Under the pieces are notes generated by a model. That model was not told the DNA's origin and made no database searches. It saw only the letters and a list, made by a program, of their open reading frames with translations. Made by a program: the position numbers and the translations under genes. Source: JBFWQM01 sp050249455 (GTDB lineage Bacteria; Pseudomonadota; Alphaproteobacteria; MPNO01; VGEU01). Taken from it: a stretch of 13,117 bases of DNA. Every line of letters begins with the position of its first letter. Within the stretch, counting starts at the first letter, position 1. This document shows, in pieces, positions 1 to 6,518 of the stretch. The DNA lies in assembly GCA_050249455.1 (NCBI GenBank), contig JBFWQM010000158.1, positions 1-13,117 on the forward strand. Reading direction: 5' to 3'.

Positions 1-530
1 GCGAGCACGACGCCCAGCCGCTCGGCCTCGGCGAAGAAGTCCCACAGCGGCAGGTCGTCGATCGGCCCGCCGTCGACGTTGGGGCTCAGCACCGCGCAGC
101 GCATCTTGTGCACGTTGACGCAGCGCTGCAGCTCCTCGATCGCGATGTCGGGGTGCTGCATGGTCAGGCAGAAGGTGGAGATCAGCCGGCCATTCGACCG
201 CTTCTCCACTTCCGCCATGCCGTCGTTGTGGTTCTGCACCAGCGCGCGGGCGGCGCCGGGATCGGCGATCTCGTTGTAGATGCCGGAGTGGCTCGGGAAC
301 AGGAGCTGGCAGTCGATGCCCAGCCGGTCGAGGTCGGTCATCCGGCGCTCGAAGCTGCAGGTCTGGTCCACCGGGAAGGAGTGCGCGACCTTCGGGTGGT
401 TCCGGCCGAGGAAGCGCATCGTCGCGCCGACGCCGTCCGCCTTGATGCGCGGGCGCATGTGGGCGAACTCGCCCTTCATGTCGTCGTAGGCGTCCTTGGG
501 GGCGTAGTGGGCATCGGAATCGAACAGCAT
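1..530 (-). CDS. ACMSD-type amidohydrolase (amidohydrolase_2 family), N-terminal part, cut by window edge
   Basis: Reads MLFDSDAHYAP at the N-terminus and continues for 176 residues before leaving the window, so the C-terminal half of the barrel is not seen. The N-terminal D-x-H (D6, H8) sits where TIM-barrel metal-dependent hydrolases of the ACMSD/amidohydrolase_2 family carry their first metal-binding pair. The stretches RRMTDLDRLGIDCQLLFPS (63-81) and FFAEAERLGVVLA (165-177) match the family's helix-strand pattern. Family members decarboxylate or hydrolyse small aromatic or heterocyclic acids in the cytoplasm; the substrate here is unknown. The start at 530 is chosen because GGAGG lies 8 bases upstream; the in-frame ATG at 545 has no such site. 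The gene is divergent from the tetR-like gene. It is related to, but not a copy of, the amidohydrolase at 2524-3723. Confident on family, not on reaction. Confidence 0.85.
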   Translation of the reverse strand, partial: MLFDSDAHYAPKDAYDDMKGEFAHMRPRIKADGVGATMRFLGRNHPKVAHSFPVDQTCSFERRMTDLDRLGIDCQLLFPSHSGIYNEIADPGAARALVQNHNDGMAEVEKRSNGRLISTFCLTMQHPDIAIEELQRCVNVHKMRCAVLSPNVDGGPIDDLPLWDFFAEAERLGVVL

Positions 531-712
531 GCGGGAATCCTCCATGGCGTCTGTGCGGCAACGCGGGCGGACGGCCGCGTCCGATCGCTTGACGCTAGCA
601 CCGGCGGAAGCGCATGGTCAACTAACAATCAGGCGTGCATGTATGTGACGGTGCGCCGGCCCGTGCGATGGTGATTGTACGGGCGCGCCGATTCCGGATA
701 ACAACCCTCGCC
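531..712. promoter_or_regulatory. Divergent promoter region between amidohydrolase and tetR-like gene
   Basis: This 182-base gap must hold promoters for both divergent genes. Visible elements are: an inverted pair TTGAC (589-593) / GTCAA (617-621); a second inverted pair ACAATCA (625-631) / TGATTGT (672-678); and GCCCGT (659-664) / ACGGGC (679-684). A weak promoter candidate for the regulator is TTGTAC (675-680), 16 bases, GATAAC (697-702). Its initiation site would fall only a few bases before the ATG at 713. TetR-family genes usually bind and repress across such divergent gaps, so these repeats are candidate operator half-sites. None is strong alone. Confidence 0.4.
539..543 (-). promoter_or_regulatory. 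Shine-Dalgarno site deciding the start of the first amidohydrolase
   Basis: GGAGG on the minus strand ends 8 bases before the ATG at 530. It overlaps the alternative in-frame ATG at 545, which itself has no purine-rich site upstream, so 530 is the better start. Confidence 0.7.
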
Positions 713-1360
713 ATGACGACGACAGCCGCTTCCGCATCTTCCCTCCGCCGCCGCCGCACCCAGGACGAGCGCAGCGCCGAGACCCGCCGCAAGCTGATCC
801 AGGCCGCGATCGACACGATCTGCGACATGGGCTTCGCCAACGCCACCACCACCGACATCGCCGAGCGGGCCGGCGTCTCGCGCGGGGCGCTGCAGCACCA
901 GTTCGGCACCCGCCACGACCTGCTGACCGCGGTCGGCGACCAGCTCACGGTGGACATGCTCGCGCTGTCGGAGGACCTTTCCACGCGCGGCCAGTCGCTC
1001 GATGCGCGGGTGCGGCACGCGATCGACTACTACTGGGGCGTCTATTCCGGCAAGACGTTCCTCGCCGTGCTCAACATCCACCTCGGGTTGAAGAACGACC
1101 AGGGCGCCAGCACGCGGCTGCGCCGCCATTTCGCCAACGCCTATCGCGGCAGCGACGCGCCGTGGATGGATCTGTTCGGCGACACCGGGCTGCCGCGCGC
1201 GCGGCTGGCGGCATTGCGCCGGATCGTGCTCTCGACCCTGCGCGGCCTCGCGGTCGCGCGCTTCCTCGGCATCATCGCCGGCGCGGTCGACGCCGAGCTC
1301 GCAATGCTGCAGGCGATGATCGCCGCGGAGATGCGCCGCCGTCCGGCATCCGCCAGGTAG
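713..1360 (+). CDS. TetR/AcrR-family transcriptional regulator
   Basis: A 215-residue protein with the standard TetR length and layout. An N-terminal helix-turn-helix covers about residues 22-70, with the recognition segment TTDIAERAGVSRGALQHQFG (46-65) followed by RHDLL. The rest is the helical ligand-binding and dimerisation domain, which is poorly conserved in the family and gives no ligand prediction. Expected role: a cytoplasmic dimeric repressor released by a small-molecule effector, probably a substrate or intermediate of the neighbouring transport and catabolic genes. It is divergent from the amidohydrolase at 1-530 and lies upstream of the TRAP-receptor/ABC operon, so it could control either or both. 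The start at 713 is chosen because the domain begins soon after it. An upstream ATG at 635 would add 26 arginine-rich residues unlike the family. No clear ribosome binding site precedes 713, so a leaderless or very short-leader mRNA is possible. Confidence 0.92.
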   Translation: MTTTAASASSLRRRRTQDERSAETRRKLIQAAIDTICDMGFANATTTDIAERAGVSRGALQHQFGTRHDLLTAVGDQLTVDMLALSEDLSTRGQSLDARVRHAIDYYWGVYSGKTFLAVLNIHLGLKNDQGASTRLRRHFANAYRGSDAPWMDLFGDTGLPRARLAALRRIVLSTLRGLAVARFLGIIAGAVDAELAMLQAMIAAEMRRRPASAR

Positions 1361-1382
1361 CGCACGCCGCGTTGCCGCGGTT

Positions 1383-1405
1383 ACATTCATTCCTGAATGT
1401 TTTTT
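1383..1405 (+). terminator. Stem-loop with T-run after the tetR-like gene (possible terminator, possible operator)
   Basis: ACATTCA, TTCC, TGAATGT form a perfect 7-base-pair stem with a 4-base loop (1383-1400), followed directly by five more T (1401-1405). The arrangement 23 bases after the tetR-like stop fits an intrinsic terminator, but the stem is AT-rich and weak. The same 18 bases also resemble the short palindromes TetR proteins bind. A TTGACT (1408-1413) lies just downstream and could be a -35 element for the next operon, though no good -10 follows at 16-18 bases. It stands out as the most AT-rich patch in the area. Confidence 0.5.
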
Positions 1406-1489
1406 CGTTGACTCGCCTACAGGTGCGTGTGACGCTTTGACGCGGTAGCCACGGACGGCGTCGATGCCCTCCGAAGCCCGGAGAGAAGA

Positions 1490-2497
1490 ATGAGGCGTAA
1501 GCTCGTCGCCCTGCTGCTGGCCGCGTCCGTCGCGGCGGCATTCTCGCTTCCCGCCTATGCGCAGAAGGTCGTGATGAAGATCTCGACATCGACGCCGGCG
1601 GGCGAGACCAACGTGTGGATGGACCGGTTCAAGCAGCGGGTGGAAGCCCGCGCGCCGGGCCGCATCGACGTGCAGCTCTACCCCTCCGGCCAGCTCGGAT
1701 CGATCCCCAGCACGATCGAAGGCGTCGCACTCGGCACGATCGAAGGCAACGTGCTGCCGATCGCCTTCCTGAAGGGGCTGGAGACGCGGTTCGAGGTGGC
1801 CGACGCCCCGGGCGTGTTCTCCGACGCGCGCCACGCCCACCGCACGGTCACCCATCCGAAGCTGCGCCAGACCTTCCTCGACCTCGCGGAGGCGAAGGGC
1901 GTGAAGGGGATCAGCATCTTCGTCCCCGGCGGCTCGTCGATCGTCAGCCGCGACCGGCCGATCGCCAAGCTGGACGACTACCGCGGCCTGAAGATGCGCG
2001 TGCTGGCCAGCGACATGGAGATCGAATCGCTGCGCCTGCTCGGCGCCTCACCGACGCCGATGCCGATCTCCGAGGTCCTGCCGGCGCTGCAGCAGGGGGC
2101 GATCGACGCGGTGAAGGCGGGCATCACCGTGTTCGTGCCGTTCCGCTACTGGAGCGTCGCGAAATACCTCACGCTGTCGGGCGAGAACGTCGTGGTCGAC
2201 ATGGCATTCGTCGGCAAGCGGTGGTGGGACGGCCTGCCGGCCGACCTGCGCGCCGTGATGACCGAGGAAGGCCAGAAGCTGGAGAACGAGATCTCCGACT
2301 GGGCGGTCACCGCGCATGCCGGCATGCACCAGGCATGGACGCAGAACGGCGGCGTCATCGTCGATTTCCCGGAGGACGAGCGGGCGAAGCTGCGCGCCCG
2401 GATCGAGCCAGTCGGCGCGGCGGTGGTCGCGAAGAAGCCGCAGCTCAAGCCGCTGTACGACCAGATGCTGGCAGTCGCCGCCGAGACCCGCCGGTAG
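1490..2497 (+). CDS. TRAP transporter DctP-type periplasmic substrate-binding protein
   Basis: A 335-residue protein of typical DctP length. It has a signal peptide: basic MRRK, a hydrophobic core, and a likely cut after AYA at residue 24. The mature part has the DctP fold signatures: YPSGQLGS (64-71), a ligand-clamping region KLDDYRGLKMRV (160-171) with the arginine (R170) that in characterised family members binds the substrate carboxylate, and EVLPALQQGAIDA (195-207). It should therefore bind an organic acid in the periplasm. GGAGAG precedes the ATG at 1490. It is the first gene of an operon with an amidohydrolase and an ABC ATPase and permease. The DctQ and DctM membrane subunits that TRAP receptors normally need are absent, which is odd. 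Either they are elsewhere, or this receptor serves the ABC components. Family assignment is firm; ligand and partner are open. Confidence 0.93.
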   Translation: MRRKLVALLLAASVAAAFSLPAYAQKVVMKISTSTPAGETNVWMDRFKQRVEARAPGRIDVQLYPSGQLGSIPSTIEGVALGTIEGNVLPIAFLKGLETRFEVADAPGVFSDARHAHRTVTHPKLRQTFLDLAEAKGVKGISIFVPGGSSIVSRDRPIAKLDDYRGLKMRVLASDMEIESLRLLGASPTPMPISEVLPALQQGAIDAVKAGITVFVPFRYWSVAKYLTLSGENVVVDMAFVGKRWWDGLPADLRAVMTEEGQKLENEISDWAVTAHAGMHQAWTQNGGVIVDFPEDERAKLRARIEPVGAAVVAKKPQLKPLYDQMLAVAAETRR

Positions 2498-2523
2498 CCC
2501 GATCCCCGCTGCGAGGAGCCGCC

Positions 2524-3723
2524 ATGGATTCCGCGCCGACGCCGCCCGACTCCGTACCGGTGCAGGAGATCGACGACCGCACCGACACGCGCATCGTGCT
2601 CGGCCGCGGCGCGCGCGAGGCGCGGCGCAAGGGCTACGCCGACTACTTCATCGTCGACGTGGATTCGCACCACACCGAGACCTCGTCGTGGGTGGAGATC
2701 ATCGACCTGATCGAGGACCCGGTGGTGCGCGAGAACGCCTTCGCCTACCAGAAGATCTGGGGGCGGCCGGCCTATCTCTACGCCTCCTCCGGCGGCGTCA
2801 ACCACCAGGACGTCGCCGGGCGCATCACCCACGGCGCCATCATGCGCGAGACGGTGGACGAGCACGGCGTGCAGCGCGACGTGGTGCTGGCCCGCCGCGC
2901 GCTCGAATCGATGGGCATCGACTGCACCATCCTGTTCCCCACCGCGCTGCTGGCGCTGGGCGAGCATCCGCAGGTCGACATGCAGGTGCTGCTGGGCCGC
3001 GCCTACACGCGCTGGATGACCGACCGCCTGCTGCCGCAGGACCCGCGGATCAAGGCGCTGGCGTTCCTGCCGTTCAACGACCCCCGGGCGGCGGTGCAGG
3101 TGGTGCGCGACTTCGCCGACAAGCCGGGCGTGGTCGGCTTCATGGTGACCAGCCAGACCAAGAAGCCGGTCCACCACCCCGACCTGATGCCGGTCTATGC
3201 CGAGCTGGAGGCGCGCGGCAAGCCGCTCGCCTTCCACGCCGGGCTGATGTGGCACGGCGAGTACATGTCGCAGTTCAACCGCTTCCTCGGCATGCATGCG
3301 CTGTCGTTCGTCCTGTGCAACATGGTGCACATGACCAACTGGGTGCTCAACGGCCTGCCGGAGCGCTTCCCCAACCTCAAGGTGGTGTGGATCGAGTCGG
3401 GGCTGGCGTGGCTGCCGTTCATGATGCAGCGGCTCGACAACGAGTACATGATGCGCACGTCCGAGGCGCCGCTGCTGAAGAAGAAGCCGAGCGAGTACAT
3501 CGCCGACATGTATTTCTGCTCGCAGCCGATGGAGAAGGGCAACCTGGAGGCGCTGGAGCTGACCATGAAGATGATCCGCGCCGAGAGCCAGCTGATGTAT
3601 TCGTCGGACTGGCCGCACTGGGACTTTGACATGCCCAGCGTGATCTACGACCTGCCGTTCCTGTCGGAGCCGGCCAAGCGAAACATCCTCGGCGAGAACG
3701 CGCGCAAGGTGTTCGGCCTGTGA
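2524..3723 (+). CDS. ACMSD-type metal-dependent amidohydrolase (amidohydrolase_2 family)
   Basis: A 399-residue cytoplasmic TIM-barrel enzyme. Visible metal-site elements: D47-x-H49 in DVDSHH on strand 1, H238 in PLAFHAG, and D362 in SSDWPHWD on the last strand. These correspond to the H-x-H, His and Asp ligands of ACMSD, with the first His replaced by Asp as in many family members. NMVHMTNWVLNG (266-277) and VVWIESGLAWLP (287-298) are further family signatures. Known relatives decarboxylate aromatic acids without oxygen or hydrolyse ring or amide bonds, so a role in breaking down the imported compound is likely; the exact reaction cannot be read. About 45 residues precede the barrel. GAGGAG lies before the ATG at 2524, 26 bases after the DctP-type gene, and its stop overlaps the start of the ATPase gene by 4 bases (GTGA). 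This argues for translational coupling. Confidence 0.93.
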   Translation: MDSAPTPPDSVPVQEIDDRTDTRIVLGRGAREARRKGYADYFIVDVDSHHTETSSWVEIIDLIEDPVVRENAFAYQKIWGRPAYLYASSGGVNHQDVAGRITHGAIMRETVDEHGVQRDVVLARRALESMGIDCTILFPTALLALGEHPQVDMQVLLGRAYTRWMTDRLLPQDPRIKALAFLPFNDPRAAVQVVRDFADKPGVVGFMVTSQTKKPVHHPDLMPVYAELEARGKPLAFHAGLMWHGEYMSQFNRFLGMHALSFVLCNMVHMTNWVLNGLPERFPNLKVVWIESGLAWLPFMMQRLDNEYMMRTSEAPLLKKKPSEYIADMYFCSQPMEKGNLEALELTMKMIRAESQLMYSSDWPHWDFDMPSVIYDLPFLSEPAKRNILGENARKVFGL

Positions 3724-4526
3724 CGTCGGCGGCGCTGATCGACGGCCGCGACAAGATCGCGACCCGCGGCGTCGGCAAGAGCTTCCTGTTGCGCGGCAAG
3801 GAGATCGAGGCGGTCCGCGACTTCTCGCTGACCGTCGCGCAGGGCGAGTTCGTCTGCCTGCTCGGCCCGTCGGGCTGCGGCAAGTCCACCATGCTGCGCG
3901 TGCTGGCAGGGCTGGAGCCGCATACCGCCGGCGAGGTGGCGCTGCGCCATGCCGACACCGGCAAGCCGCTCAACTCGGTGGTGTTCCAGGAACAGTCGAT
4001 CTTCCCGTGGATGACGACCTGGGACAACATCGCCTACGGCCTGCGCATGCGCAACGTGCCGGCGGCACAGGTCCGCGAGACGGTCGACTACTACATCGAG
4101 AAGGTCGGGCTGAAGGCCTTCGCCGGCGCTTTTCCCAACCAGCTCTCCGGCGGCATGAAGCAGCGCGTCTCGATCGCGCGCGCCTTCGCCAACGACCCCG
4201 AGATCCTGCTGATGGACGAGCCGTTCGCCGCGCTCGACGAGCAGAACCGCACCATCCTGCAGGAAGAGCTGCTGCGCATCTGGGAGGAGACACACAAGAC
4301 CGTGCTGTTCGTCACCCATTCGATCGACGAGGCGGTGGTGATGGCCGACCGGGTCGTGGTGATGACCGCCCAGCCCGGCACCATCAAGGCCGAGGTCGCG
4401 GTGCCGCTGCCCCGCCCGCGCCGGGTCATCGAGCTGAAGACCGACCCCGCGTTCGGCGCCCTGGTCTACCGGGTGTGGGAGCTGGTGCGCGACGAGGTCG
4501 CCAAGGCGCGGGCGGCCGGGCGATGA
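3720..4526 (+). CDS. ABC transporter ATPase, SsuB/TauB/NrtD (NitT/TauT) type
   Basis: A 268-residue nucleotide-binding subunit with all motifs intact: Walker A GPSGCGKST (49-57), Q-loop Gln90, signature LSGGMKQR (142-149), Walker B ILLMDEP (162-168) and switch His200. The segment FQEQSIFPWMTTWDNIAYGL is characteristic of the nitrate/sulfonate/taurine subfamily. It powers import through the permease encoded next, at the inner face of the cytoplasmic membrane. It starts with GTG at 3720 inside the end of the amidohydrolase gene, and its stop overlaps the permease ATG (ATGA at 4523-4526). The operon holds no NMT1/SsuA-type receptor; the only secreted receptor in it is the DctP-type protein at 1490-2497. 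Confidence 0.95.
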   Translation: MTSAALIDGRDKIATRGVGKSFLLRGKEIEAVRDFSLTVAQGEFVCLLGPSGCGKSTMLRVLAGLEPHTAGEVALRHADTGKPLNSVVFQEQSIFPWMTTWDNIAYGLRMRNVPAAQVRETVDYYIEKVGLKAFAGAFPNQLSGGMKQRVSIARAFANDPEILLMDEPFAALDEQNRTILQEELLRIWEETHKTVLFVTHSIDEAVVMADRVVVMTAQPGTIKAEVAVPLPRPRRVIELKTDPAFGALVYRVWELVRDEVAKARAAGR

Positions 4527-5419
4527 GCGGGGCGGCCTCGCGCGACGCAGTCGAGGCCGGCTACGCGCCGGCGGCGGACCCGGCCGCGCCGCCGCCCGCC
4601 GGCAGCCGGATCGAGATCCTGGTGCCGGCGCCCAATGCCGCGCGCACCGCCCGCCGCCGCCGCCGGACGGAGCGGCTGATCGCGGTCCTCAGCCCGATCG
4701 TCTTCCTCGCCCTGTGGGAGGCGTGCGTCGCGCTGTCGCTGCTGGACCCGCGGTTCTTCCCGCCGCCCAGCGGCATCGCCGCCACGTTCGTCGACCTGAT
4801 CCGCTCCGGCGCGCTCGCCGACAACACGCTGATCTCGCTCAGCCGCATCGCCGTCGGCTTCCTGATGGGCGGCATCCCAGGCATCATCGTCGGCACCGTC
4901 ATGGGCCTGTCGCGCGTGGTGCGCGCGGCGCTGAACCCGATCGTCGGCGCGATCTACCCGATCCCCAAGACGGCGCTCCTGCCGCTGATCCTGCTGATCT
5001 TCGGCCTGGGCGAGATGAGCAAGTACGTCACCATCGCGATCGCGGTGTTCTTCTTCGTGCTGATCAACACGATGGCCGGCGTGATGAGCGTCGAGCAGAT
5101 CTACTGGGACGTCGGCAAGAACTTCAAGGCGTCGCGCCTCAACGTGTTCCGCACCATCGCGGTGCCGGGCGCGATGCCGATGATCTTCGCCGGCCTGCGG
5201 CTCGCCTGGGGCGTCTCGCTGCTCGTGCTGGTGGCGGCGGAGTTCGTCGGCGCCAAGAGCGGCATCGGCTACATGATCTGGAGCTCGTGGCAGATCTTCG
5301 ATATCCCGCAGATGTTCGCCGGCCTGATCGTGATCGGCTTCCTCGGCTGGGCATCCTTCATCGTCATCGACGAGCTGGAGCGCTACGTCCTGCCCTGGCG
5401 CACGGTGAACCAGAAGTAG
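4523..5419 (+). CDS. ABC transporter permease, SsuC/TauC (NitT/TauT) type
   Basis: A 298-residue integral membrane protein. About 50 residues of proline- and arginine-rich cytoplasmic tail precede the first membrane segment (about 52-74). Further segments lie near 104-130, 138-163, 166-188, 217-245 and 264-288. The FFPPPSGI motif (78-85) and the EAA loop (about 195-224, with ASRLNVFRTIAVPGAMP) place it in the binding-protein-dependent permeases of the SsuC/TauC group. The usually conserved EAA-loop glycine is Lys202. It should form the homodimeric channel for the ATPase encoded upstream, with which it overlaps by 4 bases. It is the last gene of the operon; the inverted repeat at 5450-5513 follows. 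The longer N-terminal tail is not needed for the fold, so a later start is conceivable, but the overlap with the ATPase stop supports 4523. Confidence 0.93.
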   Translation: MSGAASRDAVEAGYAPAADPAAPPPAGSRIEILVPAPNAARTARRRRRTERLIAVLSPIVFLALWEACVALSLLDPRFFPPPSGIAATFVDLIRSGALADNTLISLSRIAVGFLMGGIPGIIVGTVMGLSRVVRAALNPIVGAIYPIPKTALLPLILLIFGLGEMSKYVTIAIAVFFFVLINTMAGVMSVEQIYWDVGKNFKASRLNVFRTIAVPGAMPMIFAGLRLAWGVSLLVLVAAEFVGAKSGIGYMIWSSWQIFDIPQMFAGLIVIGFLGWASFIVIDELERYVLPWRTVNQK

Positions 5420-5449
5420 GACGCGCCGTTGTTGACGGGCCGGCGGCTT

Positions 5450-5513
5450 CCCACCTCACCCGCTCGCTTCGCTCGCACCCTCTCCCCCCGATGGGCGGGG
5501 AGGGTGAGGTGGG
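5450..5513. repeat. Long GC-rich inverted repeat (REP-like), probable bidirectional terminator
   Basis: CCCACCTCACCC (5450-5461) and GGGTGAGGTGGG (5502-5513) are a perfect 12-base inverted pair. Inside lie GCTCGCTTCGCTCGC (5462-5476) and a second stem, ACCCTCTCCCC with GGGGAGGGT, which pairs with one bulged T. The element fills the gap between two convergent genes (stops at 5419 and 5528) and can fold on both strands. From general knowledge, intergenic hairpins with this CTCACCC/CTCTCCCC wording are scattered in many copies through alphaproteobacterial genomes; copy number here cannot be checked. Confidence 0.75.
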
Positions 5514-5527
5514 CGGCCGCGCCGCCG

Positions 5528-6508
5528 TCACGTGTCCCAGGTCGACCTGTCGAACATCGCCTCGACGTCGACCGCTTTGTCGATCAGCTGCTGGTCGACC
5601 GAGTAGCGCATGAAGCGCTCCAGGTTGACCCGGTTGGCCTTGAGCCCGGACGGCCAGATGTCGGTCGCCATCGCGTCGGCCTGCGCCTCGAACTCGTTGC
5701 GCGCGAAGGCGAGCTGCGAATAGCCGGGGTCGTCGTAGAACTCGCGCGAGATCGCCTTCGCCTCGTCCCACATCGCCATCACCGCGCGCGGCAGCCACGG
5801 GTTGGCCTCGACCAAATGCTTCTGGATCGCGATCAGGTGCATGATCGGATAGTAGCCGTGCTTGGTGTAGTAGGCCATCGCCGCCGCGCGACGGTCGGGG
5901 AACAGGCGCTTGATGCGGCCCTTGGCCTCGAGCACCGAATGCGGCGGATGGGGATAGATCATGGCGTCCGCCACGCCGTCGATCAGCAGCTTGCCGGGGT
6001 CGGCGTCCGGCGCGATGCGCTCCATCGTGACGCCGCTGCGCTCGCCCAGCTTCAAGACCTCGTCGGTCTCGACCAGCCAGTGGATCTTCTCCCACGGCAC
6101 GCCGTACTCGAACTTGAGGTCGCCGAGCGCCAGCACCGACATCGTGGTCTGGAACGAGCGGATCAGCACCTTGCGCCCGACCAGGTCCTGCGGCTTTTCG
6201 ATGCCCGAACCCTCGCGGACGAAGAAGTGGTTCTGGCTGAACAGCCGGCGCGGGAACACCGGCACGCCGACGAACGGCTCGCCTCGCCGGGTCGCGATGA
6301 TGTGCGACGAAAGCGAGGTTTCGGCGATGTCGAACGCGCGGTCGCGCAGGAAGCGCGCATGCCGGTTGTTGCCGTCGCGGTGGCTGGCCGCCATGCCGAC
6401 CTCGAGCGGCTTCAGGGTCAAGCCGGCCGGCGGCTTGACCATGCCCATGAAGAACGGCACGTGGCGGTCGTAGCGCTCCAGCGCGATGGTGAGCGTCAGG
6501 TCTGCCAT
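5528..6508 (-). CDS. 4,5-dihydroxyphthalate decarboxylase (Pht5)-family protein with NMT1/ABC-receptor-like fold
   Basis: A 326-residue protein without a signal peptide. It matches the Pht5 family: an N-terminal TLTIALERYD strand, FDIAETSLSSHII (59-71), NHFFVREGSGI (93-103), the DLVGRKVLIRSFQTT lobe (108-122), ADAMIYPHPP (180-189) and GYYPIMHLIAIQK (218-230). Family members have the two-lobed fold of periplasmic receptors but act in the cytoplasm; Pht5 removes a carboxyl group from 4,5-dihydroxyphthalate to give protocatechuate. Annotators often call such proteins ABC substrate-binding proteins. The start at 6508 has GAGGA 8 bases upstream. It lies 10 bases after the Rieske gene, with the GAGGA overlapping that gene's stop, so the two form an operon. 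This context favours an enzymatic role on an oxygenation product. The actual substrate need not be phthalate, and a non-catalytic binding role cannot be excluded. Confidence 0.82.
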   Translation of the reverse strand: MADLTLTIALERYDRHVPFFMGMVKPPAGLTLKPLEVGMAASHRDGNNRHARFLRDRAFDIAETSLSSHIIATRRGEPFVGVPVFPRRLFSQNHFFVREGSGIEKPQDLVGRKVLIRSFQTTMSVLALGDLKFEYGVPWEKIHWLVETDEVLKLGERSGVTMERIAPDADPGKLLIDGVADAMIYPHPPHSVLEAKGRIKRLFPDRRAAAMAYYTKHGYYPIMHLIAIQKHLVEANPWLPRAVMAMWDEAKAISREFYDDPGYSQLAFARNEFEAQADAMATDIWPSGLKANRVNLERFMRYSVDQQLIDKAVDVEAMFDRSTWDT

Positions 6509-6518
6509 GGCGCGGTCC

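Noticed and set aside
635..712. Upstream start for the TetR-family gene
   Set aside because: It would add 26 basic residues not seen before the helix-turn-helix in this family and would cover the promoter region.
1427..1433. TGTGACG shared between the region near 645 and the region near 1430
   Set aside because: A 7-base match between two regions of this size is expected by chance; there is no symmetry and no matching flank.
629..1855. A 408-codon open frame on the minus strand across the regulator and the start of the receptor gene
   Set aside because: It crosses two well-supported genes and the intergenic hairpin, and its composition is low-complexity Arg/Ala/His.
2146..3618. A 490-codon open frame on the minus strand
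   Set aside because: It lies opposite the amidohydrolase and DctP-type genes. Its product is rich in His, Arg and Val with no recognisable domain, which is the usual antisense shadow of GC-rich coding DNA.
2316..3629. A 437-codon open frame on the plus strand in another phase
   Set aside because: The product is an Arg/Pro/Ala-rich low-complexity protein overlapping the amidohydrolase, which has clear catalytic motifs.
5528..6508. Pht5-like protein as the missing periplasmic receptor of the first ABC operon
   Set aside because: It has no signal peptide or lipobox, is encoded on the opposite strand, and is tightly linked to the Rieske gene. It remains an alternative but is not the favoured reading.
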